From: Theodoxus fluviatilis
Taxonomy: Eukaryota > Mollusca > Gastropoda > Cycloneritida > Neritidae
Reading direction: 5' to 3'
Assembly: GCA_034096865.1 (NCBI GenBank)
Contig: JAWQFJ010005828.1
Span: 2,501-22,276 of the forward strand
Length of the DNA stretch: 19,776 nucleotides
Of this stretch, positions 15,909 to 19,776 are shown piece after piece. Numbering within the stretch: position 1 is the first letter of the stretch; each line of letters starts with the position of its first letter. Made by a program: the position numbers and the translations under genes. The notes beneath the pieces are model-generated. The model saw only the letters and a program-made list of their open reading frames with translations, searched no databases and had not been told where the DNA came from.

Positions 15909-17638
15909 GACCGCGCTAGCCTCGCTCTGTCGTCGAGGAGAGAGTCAGTGGCTAAGAACGCGCGGCATACCTCTAAGTCACAATGCAACTCATTGTCCAT
16001 GCATAGCAAGTAATGTGTGTTGTAACGTCGAAAGTATCTTAGTTTGAAGTGAGGTCTTGCTAATAAGGAATTTCTCCCTTCTCATGGAATTGTGTTCTAG
16101 TTAGAATAGCAGCAAATAGCCCATTTTCCTAGGTGTACGCCCGTTAAGCCCTGCCTTAATAGCCTGAACGGTTGCACGGCGACAGGCCCGTGCAGCTGTC
16201 GCCCGACCGACTCGTTCGGCGAGAACTGGGTTCGCCCTTAACTGCCCGTGCTCCGTGCGCGCCGAACGCCCCGACAGCTAGCTCGCTCTCTGTCGGCGAG
16301 AAGGTGTGGGGCTAAAATTTGCTTGCAGCGCATGTTATGGGAGCTTGCTTCTCATTGGCTGAGAAACCGACTCTTCTTCGAGGAGGAGATTTTGTTGGCG
16401 TTCTGTCGACTGTTTGCACAATTAAAATGGCGGATATAGTCTACGGTTCGCACAGAAAAAGCTGTATTTGTTGATACTCAAAACCCATCCAAAGAAAATA
16501 TAAGCCATAAACAGCATTAATTTATCAAAGCTGTATGTTGAATGCATCCACAGGTCGTGAAAGCGCTCACATTTTACAAATGGAATGGAGGTCGACTCGC
16601 CCTCTGTGTGGACCAGCCGAAGGCATGTTCAAGGACAACAATCACAATGTATTTATAATCTTCCCTGGTGTCGGTGAGGTCCGCGCATCCGCTATAAATA
16701 GAAGTGCACGAAGCTTGGCTGGGCTCGTATCAACAAGACTAATTTAGTCAAGAAAACAGCAAATTTACAATGCATAGTTCAATTTCAATGCAAAATTCGA
16801 TGTAACACACAACAAAAGAAGGTCATCGAAATACAGCCACAGTTAGACTCGACTACAGAGTCACAGTCAGAGGAAATCTGTTGTACGCGTGAACTCTCAA
16901 CTCTCTTGCTGACGCTGTGCGTTCGCCTCTATTATAATAACAGCGCCCGGTTTAGTCCGGTCAGATTCGGGTGAAAAATGGCCAAACCTTGAACAAATTG
17001 CTTTAAATGCAAACTCAACTGTTTTGGGTTGCTTAAGGGTGTGACTTTTACATCCCAAAAGTTTACCAAAGTATGATGGGGCAAACATTTATTTTTGGGC
17101 TCTGGAAAATGGCGACCGAACTGAAGTATGACGCAAACACAAATTTACCCTATTTTGCATTTATTACACAAAGTTACTAGAAATATGATGTATAGTGCTA
17201 ATTCAAGCTTCCATTTGACATTTGCTAACTGAATATATGATAAATAAATCTAGATGTATTAAACATATGTCAAAAAGTGAAAAACGTGCATTTTCATTGA
17301 TGATTTGATGTCTCTCAGGACATTTGACACGACGACAAAGCATAAAAATAAATGTAAATGAACAAAATACAAACAAACAGCATTCAATTCAATTCTCATA
17401 TTGGTTTCAGACATGCATGCTTTTGAGAAAAGGTGAGGTGTTTCAATCTCTCTCTCTAAATCCCCACTTGTCCCCCGTCCTCCACGAACCCCCCCCCCCC
17501 CCCCTTCTTCGCTCTTGTTCACCAAAAAATGAACCCTCAATTTTTTTTCTAAACACGGTACATATACACTTTTCTGCAAACTTTTCAACTCAAAGGAAAG
17601 CCAATTTCTCACCAGTCTATAATATACCCATTCCCCTT
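15909..17638. other. Long noncoding stretch
   Basis: No convincing gene. The part 15909-16440 is relatively GC-rich with CpG, an inverted CCAAT motif (ATTGGCTGAG near 16354) and AAAATGGCGG at 16424-16433, a YY1-like motif that also contains an ATG opening only 15 codons. A second AAAATGGCG occurs at 17106-17114 with an open frame of only 23 codons. This could be a decayed promoter or first exon, but no splice-supported gene can be drawn. From 16500 to 17638 the sequence is AT-rich and includes the 3' flank of the decayed gene on -. Confidence 0.4.
17489..17504. repeat. C16 homopolymer
   Basis: A run of 16 C on + (G16 on -) lies downstream of the decayed gene's stop. It may form G-quadruplex structure on the - strand or its RNA and is a likely site of length error. 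Confidence 0.9.
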
Positions 17639-19776
17639 TCATTGCTCCTCATCAATTTCATCGTCCTGCTCATAGTCTAGGTTCACGGGTGCAACGTTAA
17701 CACAGGTTTCTCCTCGACAATGACCACATGCGGCTGTGCACACAAGGCCATGTTTCCGGCAAGTGCACCTCGTGGTTGAACAGTCAGTCTGACAGTTGCA
17801 CCTGATGACCGTCAAGAGCTCCTCTGGAGCAGCAGGCAAATCAGTCAGCATAGGGAGTAGCATGCGATTGGCCACTTCCCAACCCCATTCACACGGATCC
17901 AGGGACGCATCATTCAGGTTCTTCCATGCCTGAACCTGGAAATAGACGCGGAAGCAATGGTACTTCACTTGGCAGCAGATGATGATGGAGGCAGAGAACT
18001 TGGTTGGAAAGATTTGGTTGATGTGGCCACCTTCTGTACATATTTGACATATCTCAGATGATTGAGGCTGTCCTTTTCCTCACCTCCATACAGGAGCACA
18101 ACCGCCTTTTCCCCTGCTTCTTCTATCTCCTGATGAGTACTGGCTGCCATGAAAACATCAGCAATCTTCTGAAACAGTGTTGATTTCCTCAGGAGTTTCA
18201 CAGGCAGAGATTTGCCAATGTTCATCATCCCGCTGGTAGTGTCGCAACCAGTAATCGCATGTGCAAAAAGTATTCTCCCGCATGTTTCTGTCCCAATTTT
18301 GGCCCTCGTTGCCTTGATGTCCTACAGTTTGGACTTTTTCCCACTCGGCATGAAGTACACACCATGAAGATTGTCTGTAACGTGGTACAGGAGCAAGACA
18401 AGAAGATCAGTGTCTTCTCCTATGAGGACAGTGGTTGAACTTGCAGCAACGTCTAGAGTTGTCTTGACAATCAGGCAATCGGCGTCATCTTTTGCATGGT
18501 GGATCTGGAACTCCAATTTCATCAAAATTTCGCTCAGAAGATTGATGAACCGCCGCTTGTTGCTTGGATTGGCAAGAAATTTCTCCCGAGTGTCTTGAAG
18601 GATCATGTCACCGGTGAAATTTACCTGCACTGAGGTACCATGCCGTCTGACATGGGTGGCAGCTTTGGTTGTTTGTTGCGTGCTGTACCCATCAAACACA
18701 ATGGTTGCTTTCTTGTACTTTCGTGCAACAAATTCTGCATACATCTCAGCCAGCTGGTTGTAAGTTGATCCCCTCCGCCATGGCAGCTTGTGGAGAAGTG
18801 AACCTCCATCAAGGACAAAATTAATGTTTTCATTTGGCAAAGTGGTGTCCTCTTTTGTAAATGACCAGAGATACTCTGCAAGTGTTGACTTTGATGCCAG
18901 TCGTGGTAGTCCACTGGCGTCAAACAAGGCACATGGAAGGTTGGTCATCTCATACTTGAACAAAGATGGTATGGTCTCTGGTGTGCTTTGTGCTATCTTC
19001 AACAGGCGTTGAAAGAGAAGAAGTGGATCGATAATGATGGGCTCATCATTGACTCTCACTGCCAATTTTGTAGCAAGAGTGACGGCCACATCATTCTTTT
19101 TGATGACAACCTCAAGCACATTTTTTTCTGTCATGCCATCCAACATTTTCTTCCCGATATTCTTGGCATTATCAACATTGGCTGTGGCATCTGCAACCCG
19201 CCCACTTGCGATGCTTCTGAGGGAAGGGTCTGAGAGAAATGGACTTCTGTCTGTCAGGTACGAAACAAGTGTCTGTGTGTCCTTGTGGTCGCGGGCTTGT
19301 CTGGTTATACCGGTTTCTTTGTGCTGCTCCGAATTCGTGAATGTGATGCCTGAGAGTGTCTGCATTGCAGAGTTGACCTCAGCACAAGCAGGCATGGAAA
19401 GAAGCCAGAAAAGACATTGTCTCTCTCCGAAACCCGTTCCCCGTGTAAGGCCTCCACTGGTCTTCAGACTTCTCATGAGGACTTGTTCGATGACAAGATC
19501 CTGCGACAAACCCGCCCAGTATCTCTCGCTTCTTCGGAACACATGGTGCCCCTCTTGGTAGTCTTGATACACCTTTGGGTGGGTGTCTTTCAATGCCATC
19601 ATCTGCTGGAGGTAGTCTGGCAGATTTGGCGTAGTTGTGATGCCCTGCAGCTGCAAAAAAGGCAACATCTCAGCTACTGACTGTAGGTGCAAATTGAAGC
19701 GCCCAGTTCTTTCGGCCTTGATGGATTTCTTCAAAATGCCTACCATGTCTAGGTACTGAAACCAGAGGCTGCTTGT
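17639..19776 (-). pseudogene. PIN/FEN-like nuclease domain protein with C-terminal CXC motif, decayed and partial
   Basis: One gene is read on - from beyond the window end (frame open through 19776) to a stop at 17639. The upstream part (from 19746, 474 residues) holds a conserved N-terminal region (RSLKTSGGLTRGTG, LSMPACAEVN), then an acidic set: LDGG at 312-315, VFDGY at 350-354, DAD at 421-423 and GEDTDLLVLL at 443-452, as in PIN/FEN/XPG-like nucleases. An in-frame TAG at 18322-18324 breaks it (a TGG codon would restore the family's usual Trp, by memory). The frame then continues through HAITGCDTTSGMMNIGKS to 17965, where a short extra segment (AAGTG-type duplication near 17966-17972) shifts the frame. 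The last part carries nine cysteines in CXC spacing (CNCQTDC, CTCRKHG, CTAACGHC) and an acidic end. I recall such proteins as uncharacterised invertebrate families, probably transposon-linked. Function is not established. Confidence 0.8.

Overview
The window looks like transposon-rich intergenic DNA from a metazoan, most likely an aquatic invertebrate and possibly a mollusc. The evidence is long CA/CT microsatellites, two different non-LTR retrotransposons, a tRNA-derived SINE, a Ty3/gypsy-type LTR element, nested TIR elements and a degenerate protein family that I recall (from memory, not a search) from invertebrate genomes. I see no confident intact host gene, rRNA, functional tRNA gene, operon or CRISPR array.

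Layout. (1) 1-4856: a 5'-truncated LINE on + (309-2670) lies between (CT)n and (TC)n tracts. A compound CA/CT/CG microsatellite follows (2670-2951). A second 5'-truncated LINE of CR1/Jockey type lies on - (2952-4856), so the two LINE 3' ends face each other across the microsatellite. (2) 4880-5150: a tRNA-derived SINE-like element on -. (3) 5641-8212 continuing at 12353-12966: a mosaic of a dispersed repeat (here 'family A') with inverted and direct partial copies, duplicated blocks, and a coding fragment ending in a Cys-rich CXC-like motif. (4) 8209-12356: a young Ty3/gypsy-type element on - inserted in that fragment. It has 4-bp CTCG target duplications, LTRs of 502 and 501 bp differing by two substitutions and two small indels, an intact gag, and an open pol frame that lacks reverse transcriptase, RNase H and the integrase catalytic core. 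(5) 12967-13528: a 42-bp satellite with partial dimeric order, interrupted by a 184-bp MITE duplicating TA. (6) 13801-15908: a TIR element with perfect 8-bp flanking repeats GTTTCTTA and arms made of roughly 125-bp modules, itself interrupted by a 1,017-bp insertion flanked by TTACAAA. (7) 15909-17638: noncoding. (8) 17639-19776: a decayed gene on - that runs off the window end, with a PIN/FEN-like acidic nuclease core and a C-terminal CXC cysteine cluster, broken by one nonsense codon and one frameshift.

The genes do not form a pathway. The gag and pol frames belong to one retroelement that would need reverse transcriptase and integrase supplied in trans. The insertion order can be partly read: family A before the Ty3 element, satellite before the MITE, and TIR element before its 1-kb insertion.
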